A stretch of DNA of 64,000 bases from NCBI GenBank assembly GCA_038530575.1, contig JBCBCP010000001.1:1-64000 (forward strand). Reading direction: 5' to 3'. Below, one piece after another: positions 43,197 through 52,056 of the stretch (position 1 is the first letter of the stretch; each line of letters begins with the position of its first letter). The position numbers were made by a program, and so were the translations under genes. The notes beneath the pieces are model-generated. The model was not told where the DNA came from and did no database searches. It worked only from the letters and a program-made list of their open reading frames with translations. The stretch is from JBCBCP01 sp038530575 (GTDB lineage Bacteria > Pseudomonadota > Alphaproteobacteria > Rhodobacterales > Rhodobacteraceae).

Positions 43197-44393
43197 ATGT
43201 TGGAAGACAAAAGCATCTTGCTGATCATTGGCGGCGGCATCGCGGCCTATAAATCCCTCGACCTGATCCGACGGCTTCGAGAGCGCGGTGCTTATGTGAC
43301 GCCGGTGCTGACCAAAGCGGCCACGGAATTTGTCACACCTCTATCGGTCGCTGCGTTGTCGGGAAGCAAGGTGTATTCGGACCTTTTTGACCTGACCGAT
43401 GAGGCGGAGATGGGCCATATCCAGCTGTCCCGCGTGGCCGATCTGGTTGTTGTTGCGCCGGCAACGGCAGACCTTATGGCGAAGGCCGCACAGGGGCATG
43501 CGAATGATCTGGCCACGACGCTGCTGCTTGCGACGGATACGCCGGTTCTGATGGCGCCCGCGATGAACGTGCGCATGTGGGAGCATCCGGCGACACAGCG
43601 CAATTTGCAGACTTTGCGCGGTGACGGCGTCACAATTGCGGGACCCAATGACGGGGACATGGCCTGTGGCGAGTATGGGCCCGGGCGCATGGCAGAACCG
43701 CTCGAGATTGTGGAGGCCATCGCGGCGCGCCTCAGCACTGGGCCTCTGAGCGGCAAGCGTATACTGCTCACCTCAGGCCCGACGCACGAGCCTATTGACC
43801 CGGTCCGCTATATCGCCAACCGCTCCTCGGGCGCGCAAGGTGCAGCGCTGGGCGCGGCGTTGCGCGATCTGGGCGCCGAAGTGCATTTTGTGACTGGTCC
43901 CGCGGACGTGCCGCCACCGGGCGGCGTTGTGCTGCACCGGGTGACGACCGCGCAGGAGATGCGCGATGCGGTCATGCGGGTCTTGCCCTGTGATGCGGCG
44001 ATCTTCGCGGCAGCCGTTGCAGACTGGCGCGTGGCCAGCGCATCGGACCGCAAGCTGAAAAAGACACGGGGCGGGATGCCGGTGCTGGAATTCGCGGAAA
44101 ACCCCGACATTCTGGCGGAGGTTGCGCAGATAGACGCAGGTCGGCCTGGTCTGGTGGTCGGGTTCGCGGCAGAAACTGATGACGTGATCGCTCATGCGAC
44201 GGCGAAGCGGGTGCGCAAGGGCTGCGACTGGATCGTGGCCAACGACGTCTCGCCCGAGACGGGGATCATGGGCGGATCGGAGAACGCGGTGCACCTGATC
44301 ACCGAAAGCGGATCAGAGGATTGGCCGCGGATGGGCAAGGATGAGGTGGCGCGCCGCCTTGCCGCACGTGTCGCGGAGGCTTTGGCGAGCTAA
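43197..44393 (+). CDS. coaBC: Phosphopantothenoylcysteine decarboxylase/synthetase
   Basis: A 398-residue fused coenzyme A enzyme. The N-terminal flavoprotein decarboxylase half (about 1-185) shows GGGIAAYKSLDLIRRL, the catalytic His in EMGHIQLSRVADLVVVAPATAD, APAMNVRMWEHPATQRN and the Cys of ACGEYGPGRMAEP. The C-terminal synthetase half shows LLTSGPTHEPIDPVRYIANRSSGAQGAALGAAL, AAVADWRV and KLKKTRGGMP. It joins cysteine to 4'-phosphopantothenate and decarboxylates the product. It starts 23 bases before... of dut on the same strand downstream, probably one transcript. Confidence 0.96.
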   Translation: MLEDKSILLIIGGGIAAYKSLDLIRRLRERGAYVTPVLTKAATEFVTPLSVAALSGSKVYSDLFDLTDEAEMGHIQLSRVADLVVVAPATADLMAKAAQGHANDLATTLLLATDTPVLMAPAMNVRMWEHPATQRNLQTLRGDGVTIAGPNDGDMACGEYGPGRMAEPLEIVEAIAARLSTGPLSGKRILLTSGPTHEPIDPVRYIANRSSGAQGAALGAALRDLGAEVHFVTGPADVPPPGGVVLHRVTTAQEMRDAVMRVLPCDAAIFAAAVADWRVASASDRKLKKTRGGMPVLEFAENPDILAEVAQIDAGRPGLVVGFAAETDDVIAHATAKRVRKGCDWIVANDVSPETGIMGGSENAVHLITESGSEDWPRMGKDEVARRLAARVAEALAS

Positions 44394-44416
44394 CTCTGCG
44401 CCAAAGGGGAGCTGCG

Positions 44417-44866
44417 ATGAAGATCGAAATGACATGGGCGGAGGGCGCGGACCCGTCGCTGGGCCTGCCGGCCTACGAGACGGCAGGTGCCGCCGGGGCT
44501 GATTTGCGCGCGAACCTGCCACAGGGGGCGGTCACGCTTGCCCCCGGCGGGCGTGCGCTTGTGCCAACGGGCCTGCGCATGTCGATCCCGGCGGGGGCGG
44601 AGGTGCAGGTGCGGCCCCGGTCGGGTCTTGCGCTGACGCATGGAGTGACGTTGGTGAACAGCCCGGGCACCATCGACAGCGATTATCGCGGTGAGGTTGG
44701 TGTGATCCTGATAAACCTCGGGCAGGCACCGTTCGAGGTGACCCACGGTATGCGCATCGCGCAGATGGTCGCAGCCCCTGTCGTGCAGGCTGAATTTGCC
44801 GAGGTCTCTGCGCTGAGCGAAACTGCGCGGGGCACGGGCGGTTTTGGCAGCACGGGGGCTGGCTGA
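44417..44866 (+). CDS. dut: dUTP diphosphatase
   Basis: A 149-residue trimeric dUTPase that converts dUTP to dUMP and prevents uracil entering DNA. All five motifs are present: AGAAGADLRA, VQVRPRSGLALTHGV, NSPGTIDSDYRGEVGVILIN, RIAQMVAAPV and the C-terminal ARGTGGFGSTG. It begins 23 bases after coaBC. Its stop overlaps the moeB start (TGATG). Confidence 0.97.
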   Translation: MKIEMTWAEGADPSLGLPAYETAGAAGADLRANLPQGAVTLAPGGRALVPTGLRMSIPAGAEVQVRPRSGLALTHGVTLVNSPGTIDSDYRGEVGVILINLGQAPFEVTHGMRIAQMVAAPVVQAEFAEVSALSETARGTGGFGSTGAG

Positions 44867-45927
44867 TGTTCATTGTATTCACGATGGCGGCCGTGATGTG
44901 GGGTATCGGCGCAGCGATGGGCGCCCCGCGGGCCGCGCGGCTGAACATGGTGGGCTTGCTGTTCGTGGCGGTTCTGGCGCTGCACGTACTGCTGCCAGAT
45001 GGGCATCCCTTGCGTGCGGCGACCGGCGGTGAGCCGGAGTTTTGGCTTTTGATCCTTGCCTTTGTGTTGCTGGTGCTTGCCTATCGCTACGGTTTGAACC
45101 GTCTGCGCGGACGAGCCGGTGTTGCAGAGGCGGAACGGGCCGAAGCCGCGGCGGGAGTCGCAAATGACGGCCCGATGTCCGAGACCGAGCTGAACCGCTA
45201 TGCCCGTCACATCGTCCTGCGCGAGATTGGCGGGCCGGGGCAGGTGGCGCTGAAACAGGCCAAGGTGCTTGTGGTTGGGGCTGGCGGGCTTGGATCGCCC
45301 GCGCTGCAATACCTCGCCGCCGCGGGGGTCGGGACGATCGGTGTCATCGACGATGATGTGGTGGACGGCAGCAACCTGCAGCGGCAGGTGATTCACACGG
45401 ACGCACGGATCGGCATGCCCAAGGTGTTCTCGGCCGAGGCGGCGATGAAGGCGCAAAACCCCTTTGTGACCGTGCGACCCTATCACCGCGCGTTTGGCGA
45501 GGACATCGCGGATGATCTGGTCGCCGAATATGACGTGGTGCTGGACGGCACCGATGATGCGGAGACCCGTTATGCCGTGAATGCCGCCTGTGTCCGCGCG
45601 GGTGTGCCGCTGGTCTCCGGCGCGCTGAGCCAGTGGGAAGGGCAGCTGAGCGTGTTTGACCCGGCGCAGGGCGCGCCGTGCTATCGTTGTGTCTTTGACA
45701 AGCCCGCGGCAGCAGGCCTTGCGCCGTCTTGCGCCGAGGCAGGGGTGCTTGGCCCCTTGCCGGGCGTCGTTGGCGCGATGATGGCGGCAGAGGCGGTGAA
45801 GGTGATTACCGGCGCGGGCCAGCCCTTGCGCGGTCAGATGATGATCTTTGACGCGCTATGGGGTGAAAACCGGACGATCTCGGTCAGCCGCCGGGCGGAG
45901 TGTCCGGTGTGCGGAGGATCGCACTAG
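44866..45927 (+). CDS. moeB: MoeB/ThiF-family adenylyltransferase with membrane N terminus
   Basis: A 353-residue fusion. Residues about 1-80 hold three hydrophobic helices. From residue 100 the E1-like domain begins: SETELNRYARHIVLREIGGPGQ, nucleotide-binding VVGAGGLGSPALQYLAAAGVG, DGSNLQRQVIHT, catalytic region LDGTDDAETRYAVN. Zinc cysteines appear in CYRCVF and CPVCGGSH. It should adenylate the C-terminal glycine of MoaD or ThiS for sulfur transfer in molybdopterin or thiamine synthesis. The membrane part suggests attachment to the inner membrane. The last 44 bases overlap the convergent SGNH gene. Confidence 0.9.
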   Translation: MFIVFTMAAVMWGIGAAMGAPRAARLNMVGLLFVAVLALHVLLPDGHPLRAATGGEPEFWLLILAFVLLVLAYRYGLNRLRGRAGVAEAERAEAAAGVANDGPMSETELNRYARHIVLREIGGPGQVALKQAKVLVVGAGGLGSPALQYLAAAGVGTIGVIDDDVVDGSNLQRQVIHTDARIGMPKVFSAEAAMKAQNPFVTVRPYHRAFGEDIADDLVAEYDVVLDGTDDAETRYAVNAACVRAGVPLVSGALSQWEGQLSVFDPAQGAPCYRCVFDKPAAAGLAPSCAEAGVLGPLPGVVGAMMAAEAVKVITGAGQPLRGQMMIFDALWGENRTISVSRRAECPVCGGSH

Positions 45928-46591
45928 CCACCATCTCGCCCCAAACCGCGTAGGTCGCGTGGCCGGGATGGAACCCGTCGGACGCGACCATATCCGGCGT
46001 CAGGGCTGTTTCTGGCAAAATGTGCAGCAACGCGCCCCTGCGCCGGGCGAGGGCCGCAAGGCCTTCGGTCATCCGCGCCGCCTGACGGCCCAGCACCCAG
46101 GACAAGGGCGATGGGATCGCGGGGAAGCGCCCCACGGGCGGCATTGCGCTCAAGTGAACCTGCCGGGCGCCGCCTGTCTCCAGCTGCTCGATCAGCGCTT
46201 CGGTTTGCGCCAGCCAGCGGCGCAGCGGCACCAGCCGGGTCAGATCATTTACGCCTAAGGCAACGATCGCGATGTCGCATTTGTGGGGTGGCAGCGTCCG
46301 CGACGTACTTGCGGTCGTCGCACCCGAGCGCGCGTGCATGTGCCACGTGACAGCAAAGTGCGGCGCGAGGCGGCTCAGAATCTGACCGGGCAGGGCGTCA
46401 TCCAGATGGATGACCCCCACACCCGCCATGGAACTGTCACCCACAAAAAGGACGCGCAGGGGTGGACCCTCGCCGATTGCGCCGGAGTGGTGCCCGAGCG
46501 CTTCGGGCAGGGATGGCGTGCGCGCCGCAACCCATGCACCCTGCGCCACCAGAACGGGGGCGAGGGCCAGGCGCAGGGCCGCGTCGATCAA
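45884..46591 (-). CDS. SGNH/GDSL-type hydrolase
   Basis: A 235-residue serine hydrolase. Block I is VLFVGDSSMAGVG with the nucleophile Ser, block III IAIVALGVNDLTRL with the oxyanion Asn, and block V ASDGFHPGHATYAVW with the Asp and His of the catalytic pair. The first 25 residues are moderately hydrophobic and could be an anchor. It is likely an esterase or lipase; substrate unknown. Its start overlaps the stop of the PLP enzyme gene by four bases. Confidence 0.88.
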   Translation of the reverse strand: MIDAALRLALAPVLVAQGAWVAARTPSLPEALGHHSGAIGEGPPLRVLFVGDSSMAGVGVIHLDDALPGQILSRLAPHFAVTWHMHARSGATTASTSRTLPPHKCDIAIVALGVNDLTRLVPLRRWLAQTEALIEQLETGGARQVHLSAMPPVGRFPAIPSPLSWVLGRQAARMTEGLAALARRRGALLHILPETALTPDMVASDGFHPGHATYAVWGEMVASAILRTPDTPPGG

Positions 46592-47793
46592 AGCACGCGG
46601 GCCAGATCGGCGATGAGGTCTTCGGGGTCTTCGAGACCCACGGACAGGCGGAAAATCCCGTCCCCGGCATAGGCGCGGTAGCTTTCGGCCCCAGCCCCTG
46701 TCAGCGCAAAGGAAGAGGACATGAGCGCGTCCGTTTCCATCCAGAAGACAAGACTGCGGTGGTGGCCGAGCGAGACGGCGTAGTGGATCAGCTCCAGCCG
46801 CTCGATCATCGTCTGGGCGATGCGTTCCCCGGCAGCAACGTCGCCGACCTGAAAGGAGATCATGCCGGACGTGTTTTTCATCTGCTGTGCCGCCAGATTA
46901 TGCTGAGGGTGGGACGCGAGGCCGGGATACATCACGCGCGTGACAGACGGCTGCGCTTCAAGCCATTCGGCCACGGCTTGCGCACCGGACCGATGCGCGC
47001 GCATCCGCAGTGGCAGCGTCGCCATGCCGCGCGCGATCAGCCACGCGTTAAACGGCGACAGGATGCTTCCATGGTGGATACCGGCTTCGAGCCTGATCTG
47101 CTTGATGAGGTCGCGGCGTCCGCAGACGGCCCCGCCCACCGCGTCGCCATGACCGCCGATATATTTGGTGGTGGAATGCATGACGAGGTCGATGCCCAGC
47201 GCCTCGGTATCGAGGCCCAGCGGGGAGGCAAAGGTCGCATCGGTCGACACGAGCGCGCCCGCGTCATGGGCAAGGCGCGCCACCGCGGCAAAGTCTGTCA
47301 GGCGCATGATCGGGTTCGCCGGGCTTTCGCAATGCACGAGCTTGGTGTTTGGGCGCAGGGCCTGCGCCACATTGGCCGGGTCCGACATGTCGACTGGCGT
47401 GACCTCGATCCCCATGCGCGGCAGGGTTTCGCGCGCCAGTTCCGCAACGCCCGCATAGCTGACATCGGAGATCACGAGGTGGTCACCAGACGACAGCAGC
47501 GTCAGCAGGATCGCCGAGGCGGCTGCCATGCCGGACGCGGTGCACAGGCAGTCTTCGGTCCCTTGCAGCGAAGCGATCTTGCGCTCCAGCATCTGGACGG
47601 ACGGGTTGGCCCAGCGGGCATAGGTGAACGGGCTGTCATCGGTCAGGTCATGGGCGGAAAAGCCCCCGACATCGTGACTGACAAAGGTGGACGACATGTG
47701 GATCGCAGGCGCAGAGGCGCCGGTTGCGGTGTCGGGCGTCTCACCGGCATGGATCGCGCGGGTCATCTCGCCCAGATGGTTTGGTTTGCTCAT
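46588..47793 (-). CDS. Cys/Met metabolism PLP-dependent enzyme
   Basis: A 401-residue trans-sulfuration-family enzyme (cystathionine gamma-synthase, cystathionine lyase or methionine gamma-lyase type). The PLP-phosphate site SGMAAASAIL, the aromatic region FTYARWANPSVQMLERKIASL, the PLP Asp in VSTDATFASP and the Schiff-base Lys in MHSTTKYIGGHGDAVGG are all visible. The exact reaction cannot be fixed by reading. The ATG at 47793 is preferred, with AAAGGG eight bases upstream; an earlier start would run into the divergent peptidase promoter. Confidence 0.92.
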   Translation of the reverse strand: MSKPNHLGEMTRAIHAGETPDTATGASAPAIHMSSTFVSHDVGGFSAHDLTDDSPFTYARWANPSVQMLERKIASLQGTEDCLCTASGMAAASAILLTLLSSGDHLVISDVSYAGVAELARETLPRMGIEVTPVDMSDPANVAQALRPNTKLVHCESPANPIMRLTDFAAVARLAHDAGALVSTDATFASPLGLDTEALGIDLVMHSTTKYIGGHGDAVGGAVCGRRDLIKQIRLEAGIHHGSILSPFNAWLIARGMATLPLRMRAHRSGAQAVAEWLEAQPSVTRVMYPGLASHPQHNLAAQQMKNTSGMISFQVGDVAAGERIAQTMIERLELIHYAVSLGHHRSLVFWMETDALMSSSFALTGAGAESYRAYAGDGIFRLSVGLEDPEDLIADLARVL

Positions 47794-47873
47794 GGGCCGA
47801 CCCTTTGCCAGCGCGCGCGCGATTGCAAGTCCGTGCGGCGCGATTAGGTTATGTTGCAAAGGAGATTTCCGCC

Positions 47874-49886
47874 ATGACAAACCCCCTGCTTGCTGACTGG
47901 GACACGCCGTTTCAGATCGCGCCTTTTGATGCCATCTCTGACGATGATTTTGCGCCCGCGTTGGACGAGGCGCTGGCCCGCCACAATGCGGAAATTGGCG
48001 CCATCGCCGGGGACACGGGGCCTGCGACCTTTGACAGCGTGATTGGCGCGCTGGAGGCGGCGGGCAAGGATCTGGACAAGGTGCTGGGGACGTTCTTTAC
48101 CGTTGCTGGCGCCGACAGCAACCCGGCGCGCGAGGCGCTGCAACGGGACTTTTCCCCGAAGATCGCGGCGCATTTTGCGGACATCACGGCCAACACGGCG
48201 CTTTACGCCCGGGTCGCGGCTGTGTGGGAGGCGCGCGAGGGGCTGGAGCTGACGGACGAGCAGGCGCGGGTTCTGATGCTGACACATCGCGGTTTTGTCC
48301 GCGCGGGCGCGGCGCTGGAAGGCGCAGAGGCGGACCGGATGAAAGAGATCAAGGGGCGGCTGGCGACGCTCGGCACATCCTTTACGCAGAACCTTCTGGC
48401 GGACGAGCGCGACTGGTTCATGCCGCTTGAGGAGGGTGATCTGGCCGGTCTGCCACAGTTCGTTGTGGCTGCCGCCCGCGCGGCGGGCGAGGAAAAGGGT
48501 TCAGGCGGGCCGGTGGTGACCCTGTCGCGGTCGCTGATCGTGCCGTTCCTGCAATTCTCGCCCCGCCGGGATTTGCGCGAAAAAGCCTACAATGCCTGGG
48601 CTGCGCGCGGTGCAAACGGGGGTGAGACGGACAACCGCGCCATCGCCGCAGAGATCCTGGCCTTGCGCGAAGAGCGGGCCAAGCTGCTGGGCTATGACGA
48701 TTTCGCCGCTTACAAGCTAGAAACGGAGATGGCCGGGACACCCGCCGCGGTGCGCGATCTGCTGATGCAGGTCTGGGCGCCCGCAAAGGCCGCGGCAGAG
48801 GCGGATGGCTGGGTTCTGGGCCAGATGATGCAGGCCGAGGGCGTGAATGGCGATCTGAAGCCATGGGACTGGCGCTATTACGCGGAAAAGCGGCGCAAGG
48901 ATCTGCATGACCTCGATGAGGCAGAGTTGAAGCCCTATTTTCAGCTCGACCGCATGATCGCCGCGTCCTTCGACTGTGCCGAGCGGCTCTTTGGCCTGTC
49001 GTTCAAGCCACTGGACGTGCCCCTTTATCACCCGGACTGCCGGGCGTGGGAGGTGACACGCGGCGGCAAACACGTGGCGGTCTTTATCGGCGATTACTTT
49101 GCCCGGGGTGGCAAGCGGTCGGGTGCGTGGTGTTCGGCCATGCGCAGCCAAGCGCGCCACCCTGAGGTGCAGGCGCCGGTAGTGATCAATGTGTGCAATT
49201 TTGCCAAAGGCGATCCGGCGCTGCTGTCCTATGACGACGCGCGCACGCTGTTTCACGAATTTGGCCACGCGCTGCACCAGATGCTGTCGGATGTGACCTA
49301 TGAATCCGTATCGGGCACATCCGTGGCGCGCGATTTCGTGGAATTGCCCAGCCAGCTGTACGAGCATTGGCTCGAGGTACCGGAGGTGTTGGCGCAGCAT
49401 GCGGTGCACGCCGAGACGGGCCAGCCGATCCCGCGCGATCTTCTGGACAAGGTTCTGGCGGCGGCGACTTATGATATGGGCTTTCAGACGGTGGAATATG
49501 TTGCCTCGGCGCTGGTTGACCTTGCCTTTCACGAGGGCGCGGCGCCGACCGATCCGATGGCGCGGCAGACCGAGGTTCTGGCAGAAATCGGCATGCCCGC
49601 TGCGATAGGGATGCGCCACGCAACGCCGCATTTCGCGCATGTTTTTGCCGGCGATGGTTATAGCGCGGGCTATTACAGCTACATGTGGTCCGAGGTGATG
49701 GACGCGGACGCTTTCGCCGCCTTTGAAGAGGCAGGCAGTGCGTTTGACGTTGAAACCGCGCAGGCGCTGGAGGCCAATATCCTGTCGACCGGTGGCAGCC
49801 GCGACGCCGCAGTGCTGTACAAGGCGTTCCGCGGTCGCTTGCCGGGGGTTGAGGCGCTGCTGAAGGGGCGGGGCCTCGCGGCGTGA
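47874..49886 (+). CDS. M3 family oligopeptidase
   Basis: A 670-residue zinc metallopeptidase of the oligopeptidase A/dipeptidyl carboxypeptidase type. The zinc site is HEFGHALHQML (about 460), with the third ligand Glu in RDFVELPSQLYEHW. FAGDGYSAGYYSYMWSEVMDADAF supplies substrate-binding Tyr/His residues. No signal peptide, so cytosolic breakdown of signal peptides and oligopeptides is likely. The ATG at 47874 has AAAGGAG nine bases upstream. It is divergent from the PLP enzyme gene. Confidence 0.95.
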   Translation: MTNPLLADWDTPFQIAPFDAISDDDFAPALDEALARHNAEIGAIAGDTGPATFDSVIGALEAAGKDLDKVLGTFFTVAGADSNPAREALQRDFSPKIAAHFADITANTALYARVAAVWEAREGLELTDEQARVLMLTHRGFVRAGAALEGAEADRMKEIKGRLATLGTSFTQNLLADERDWFMPLEEGDLAGLPQFVVAAARAAGEEKGSGGPVVTLSRSLIVPFLQFSPRRDLREKAYNAWAARGANGGETDNRAIAAEILALREERAKLLGYDDFAAYKLETEMAGTPAAVRDLLMQVWAPAKAAAEADGWVLGQMMQAEGVNGDLKPWDWRYYAEKRRKDLHDLDEAELKPYFQLDRMIAASFDCAERLFGLSFKPLDVPLYHPDCRAWEVTRGGKHVAVFIGDYFARGGKRSGAWCSAMRSQARHPEVQAPVVINVCNFAKGDPALLSYDDARTLFHEFGHALHQMLSDVTYESVSGTSVARDFVELPSQLYEHWLEVPEVLAQHAVHAETGQPIPRDLLDKVLAAATYDMGFQTVEYVASALVDLAFHEGAAPTDPMARQTEVLAEIGMPAAIGMRHATPHFAHVFAGDGYSAGYYSYMWSEVMDADAFAAFEEAGSAFDVETAQALEANILSTGGSRDAAVLYKAFRGRLPGVEALLKGRGLAA

Positions 49887-49979
49887 TCTGATTGTCCGCT
49901 GCGCGGGCGCGATTTTGTTTTGCTGATGAGGGGGCAAGCCCCCTCAAACACCCCCCGCGTCGGCCAAGCCCTTGAGGGA

Positions 49980-50909
49980 TCAGTAGCCGAGGGCGCGGTC
50001 GACCACGTGTAGCAGCGGTTTGCCGGCCTGATCGCGGGCGATGTTTTCGGCGATTGTCTGGCTTGAATACTCCGCGCGGGTTTCCGACGCGATATGTGGT
50101 GTGACTGTGACGTTCGGGTGATGCCAGTAAGGGTGATCTGCGGGCAGCGGTTCGGTGCGGAATGTATCAAGCGTGGCGTGGCCAACATGGCCCGTGTCGA
50201 GGGCCGACAACAGGGCGTCATCGTCGATCAGGGGGCCGCGGCCGGGATTGAGGATGACAGCGCCTTTTGGCAGCAACGCGAGGGTCTCGGCGTTCAGGAT
50301 GTTCGTCGTGGCTTGGGTGTCGGGCAGCAGTAGCACAAGAATCTGCGCCGTACCGAGCGCTGCGGTCAGCCCATCTGCGCCCGACCGGCAAGTGATGCCG
50401 TCGATCTGTTTTTGCGTGCGGCTCCAGCCGGTGACGGGAAAGCCGATACGGCCAAGCGTCTGGCAGCACGCGGTGCCGAGTTCGCCAAGACCAAGGATGG
50501 TCACGGGGCGGTCCCAACTGAGCGGAGGGGGCGTTGGGGCCCACGTACCTGGAGCTGCGGTAATGTGTGCATCCATGCCAAGGTGATGCCGCAAGACGTG
50601 CCCACTGACCCATTCAGCCATGCCTTGCGTGAGGCCCGGATCAACCATGCGGCAGAGCGGGACGGTGAGGGTCGGGTTGCCCGCCACCATTTCGACCCCG
50701 GCCCAGAGGTTTAGCACAGCGCGCAGGCGCGTATATGGGGTGAAATCCTGCACGTCCGAATTTGGTGCGTAGACAATGTAATCGACCGTCTCGGGCGCAT
50801 GGTCGCGGGCGAGGTGCACGTCGAGGCCGCAAGCCGCGAAAGCGGTGCGCAAGGGTGTCTCGTAATAGGGCCAGCGCGCATCGCTGGCTGCAAAAAGGAC
50901 TTTGAGCAT
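49980..50909 (-). CDS. GhrA-like glyoxylate/hydroxypyruvate reductase
   Basis: A 309-residue D-2-hydroxyacid dehydrogenase. The Rossmann site ILGLGELGTACCQTLGRIGF, the substrate Arg region NPGRGPLIDDDALLSAL, the catalytic Glu in FRTEPLPADHPYWHHPNV and His in VTVTPHIASETRAEY are present. LNLWAGVE and the short N domain match the GhrA group, which reduces glyoxylate and hydroxypyruvate with NADPH. It lies eight bases from rodA, at the end of the shape-gene operon. Confidence 0.9.
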   Translation of the reverse strand: MLKVLFAASDARWPYYETPLRTAFAACGLDVHLARDHAPETVDYIVYAPNSDVQDFTPYTRLRAVLNLWAGVEMVAGNPTLTVPLCRMVDPGLTQGMAEWVSGHVLRHHLGMDAHITAAPGTWAPTPPPLSWDRPVTILGLGELGTACCQTLGRIGFPVTGWSRTQKQIDGITCRSGADGLTAALGTAQILVLLLPDTQATTNILNAETLALLPKGAVILNPGRGPLIDDDALLSALDTGHVGHATLDTFRTEPLPADHPYWHHPNVTVTPHIASETRAEYSSQTIAENIARDQAGKPLLHVVDRALGY

Positions 50910-50916
50910 GGGGTTG

Positions 50917-52056
50917 CTACCTTGGGCGGTGGACGTGGGCGCTTTGGATCAGGCCAAAGCCGATCATCAGGACCAGCATGGCCGACCCGCCATAGCTGAC
51001 CAGCGGAAGGGGCACGCCAACCACGGGGGCAAGGCCAGTGACCATGGCCATGTTGACGGCAAAGTAGAGAAAGAAGTTGAGTGCGAGCCCGAGGATGAGC
51101 AGCGATGAAAACCGGTCTTTGTTCACCAGCGCGGAAGCTACGCAGAACACGATGATGAGCGTGTAGAGCCCTAAAAGCGCCATGGAGCCGATAAAGCCGA
51201 ATTCTTCGGCCAGCGTATTAAAGATGAAATCTGTATGCTTTTCCGGTAGGAAGTTCAGTCGGCTTTGCGTGCCTTGCATGAAGCCGCGGCCGGTCCAGCC
51301 GCCGGAGCCCAGCGCAATCGTCGCCTGTGTGATGTGATATCCCGCGTCAAGCGGGCTTGAGGACGGGTCAAGGAAGGTGTCTATGCGGCGGTACTGGTAG
51401 TCTGCCAGCAACTGCCAAGACGTGCCCCGCGACTGCAGCACGGCCGTGATCAGCGCAGCACCCGAGGCGATGACGGCGGCGAAATACCCCCAGTGTACCC
51501 CAGCCAGAAACATTAGGCCGCCGCCCGCCGCCAGCAGGAGGATCGACGTGCCAAGATCCGGCTGCGCAAAGACAAAGGCGGTCGGCACCAGGATGATCAA
51601 CACCGGCAAAGCCACCCAGATCGGGCGAGACACTTTGGATTGCGGCAACCAGTCGTAATAGGCGGCCAGTGCCATGACCAGCGCCACTTTGGTGAGCTCG
51701 GACGGCTGCAACCGCATGAAACCAAGATCAATCCAGCGCTGTGCTCCCATTCCCACCGATCCGAAGAGTTCGACCGCTATAAGCAGAAGGATCGATACGA
51801 CCAACCCGAACCCTGCCACCGACCGCCAAAACCATATGGGCACCATGGCCACGATGAACATCAGTGCGAGGCCCATGACAAAGCGCTTCATCTGCGGCTC
51901 TGCCCAGCGCGACAGGTCGCCGCCGGCGACGGAGTAGAGCATCAGGAAGCCGACACCGGCTACGGCGACCAGCAGCACCGTCAGGTACCAGTTCAGGTAC
52001 AGGACCTTGCGCAGTCCGGTGGGCGTGTATTTGACGGTATATTCGAGATAGCTCAT
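50917..52056 (-). CDS. rodA: RodA peptidoglycan glycosyltransferase
   Basis: A 379-residue SEDS-family polymerase with ten hydrophobic segments that joins lipid II into glycan strands during elongation. Visible marks are WIDLGFMRLQPSELTKVALVM, FVFAQPDLGTSILLLAAGG (the catalytic Asp region is in this family's conserved loops), PEKHTDFIFNTLAEEFGFIG and PVVGVPLPLVSYGGSAML. Start overlaps the end of mrdA by four bases, indicating coupled synthesis of the RodA-PBP2 pair. Confidence 0.95.
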   Translation of the reverse strand: MSYLEYTVKYTPTGLRKVLYLNWYLTVLLVAVAGVGFLMLYSVAGGDLSRWAEPQMKRFVMGLALMFIVAMVPIWFWRSVAGFGLVVSILLLIAVELFGSVGMGAQRWIDLGFMRLQPSELTKVALVMALAAYYDWLPQSKVSRPIWVALPVLIILVPTAFVFAQPDLGTSILLLAAGGGLMFLAGVHWGYFAAVIASGAALITAVLQSRGTSWQLLADYQYRRIDTFLDPSSSPLDAGYHITQATIALGSGGWTGRGFMQGTQSRLNFLPEKHTDFIFNTLAEEFGFIGSMALLGLYTLIIVFCVASALVNKDRFSSLLILGLALNFFLYFAVNMAMVTGLAPVVGVPLPLVSYGGSAMLVLMIGFGLIQSAHVHRPR

